Translations under genes and position numbers: made by a program
Shown: piece after piece, positions 63,802-64,000 of the stretch
Layout: every line of letters starts with the position of its first letter
Numbering within the stretch: position 1 is the first letter of the stretch
NCBI RefSeq assembly: GCF_029910535.1
Contig: NZ_CP069362.1
Coordinates: forward strand, 124,001-188,000
Direction of reading: 5' to 3'
Source: Marinitoga aeolica
GTDB taxonomy: Bacteria > Thermotogota > Thermotogae > Petrotogales > Petrotogaceae
DNA length: 64,000 bases
The notes under the pieces: model-generated
Seen by the model: only the letters and a program-made list of their open reading frames with translations
Told to the model about the DNA's origin: nothing
Database searches by the model: none

Positions 63802-64000
63802 TTAAAAACCTTTAGCTTTTAATCCCTTCATTATTAAGTCAGATATCTTTATATAATAAAATTTTATTACAACAAATGTTGATGCCCCAATCAAAGGCCA
63901 CAAATATTCAAACATTTTTATATTAAAAAAAGATTTATACATAAAATAGGATGATGCCACTGGTACGAGAAAAAATATAATGTGGGGTATTTTATTTTTT
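63802..64000 (-). CDS. Partial membrane protein, runs off the window
   Basis: Open frame from the right edge to a stop at 63802-63804. The visible 65 residues hold two hydrophobic segments (IIFFLVPVASSYFMYKSFF and EYLWPLIGASTFVVIKFYYI) and a basic tail ending KGLKAKGF. Upstream part lies outside. No family recognised. The stop is followed by ordinary AT-rich sequence to the rlmD start. Confidence 0.5.
   Translation of the reverse strand, partial: KNKIPHIIFFLVPVASSYFMYKSFFNIKMFEYLWPLIGASTFVVIKFYYIKISDLIMKGLKAKGF

Noticed and set aside
1-64000. CRISPR array, tRNA, rRNA, prophage or transposase gene
   Set aside because: No regular short repeats with spacers, no cloverleaf-like or rRNA-like sequence, and no transposase or integrase motif was recognised. 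A tRNA scan was not possible.

Overview
The window is a low-GC, AT-rich bacterial chromosome segment with tightly packed genes on both strands, strong GGAGG-type ribosome binding sites and many GTG/TTG starts. The gene content points to a Petrotogaceae-like member of the Thermotogota (Marinitoga or Petrotoga type): a Thermotoga-type GH36 alpha-galactosidase, PPi-type phosphofructokinase, indolepyruvate:ferredoxin oxidoreductase, glycogen phosphorylase and branching enzyme, and a ferritin-like protein. The genus is an inference. No rRNA, tRNA, CRISPR array, prophage or transposase gene was seen.

Layout. 1-9600: galactoside operon (CUT1 binding protein and two permeases, GH42 beta-galactosidase, LacI-type regulator, GH36 alpha-galactosidase, galT, galK) with LacI-like operators at its head. 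It imports galactosides, splits off galactose and phosphorylates it; no ATPase or galE is present here. 9600-13700: Na+ symporter with a 33-residue small subunit, a galactose-mutarotase-like protein and an iron alcohol dehydrogenase. 13700-24800 (minus strand): an 11-kb acyl-CoA cluster (FabG-like reductase, thiolase, FabH-like synthase, CoA-transferase, Liv-type ABC transporter) ending in two fusion proteins, LivM-alpha/beta-hydrolase and a tandem TetR. 24900-31200: a lone hydrolase, a split LysO exporter, two envelope proteins, trpS, scpA, scpB, rluB. 31200-39000: glgB, glycerate kinase, lytic transglycosylase, alpha-amylase family enzyme, HD-GYP receptor. 39000-45800: mnmG and an ABC-2 exporter operon led by PspC/LiaF-like membrane proteins. 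45900-56300: a degenerate nitrilase-like protein, a membrane metallopeptidase, Na+/Ca2+ exchanger, UPF0173 hydrolase, thioredoxin-like protein, J-domain protein, phosphate transporter pair, PPi-phosphofructokinase, uvrB and a LexA/CI-like repressor. 56300-64000: iorBA, ferritin-like protein, glgP, RlmD-like methyltransferase and a partial membrane gene.

The most unusual signal is a family of about 200-225-bp fold-back repeats (copies A-D at 23786, 30933, 34918 and 59454). All four lie just 3' of a gene in the same orientation relative to that gene. Their internal stems differ between copies by compensating changes, so a folded RNA or DNA form appears to be under selection. Copies B, C and D are each bracketed by near-identical 21-32-bp duplications of the local intrinsic terminator, and that terminator sequence is different at each locus. 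This looks like a non-autonomous element that inserts at transcription terminators and duplicates them. Copy A is a diverged subtype inside a block of two genes with strikingly different, A-ending codon use, suggesting the block was acquired together.
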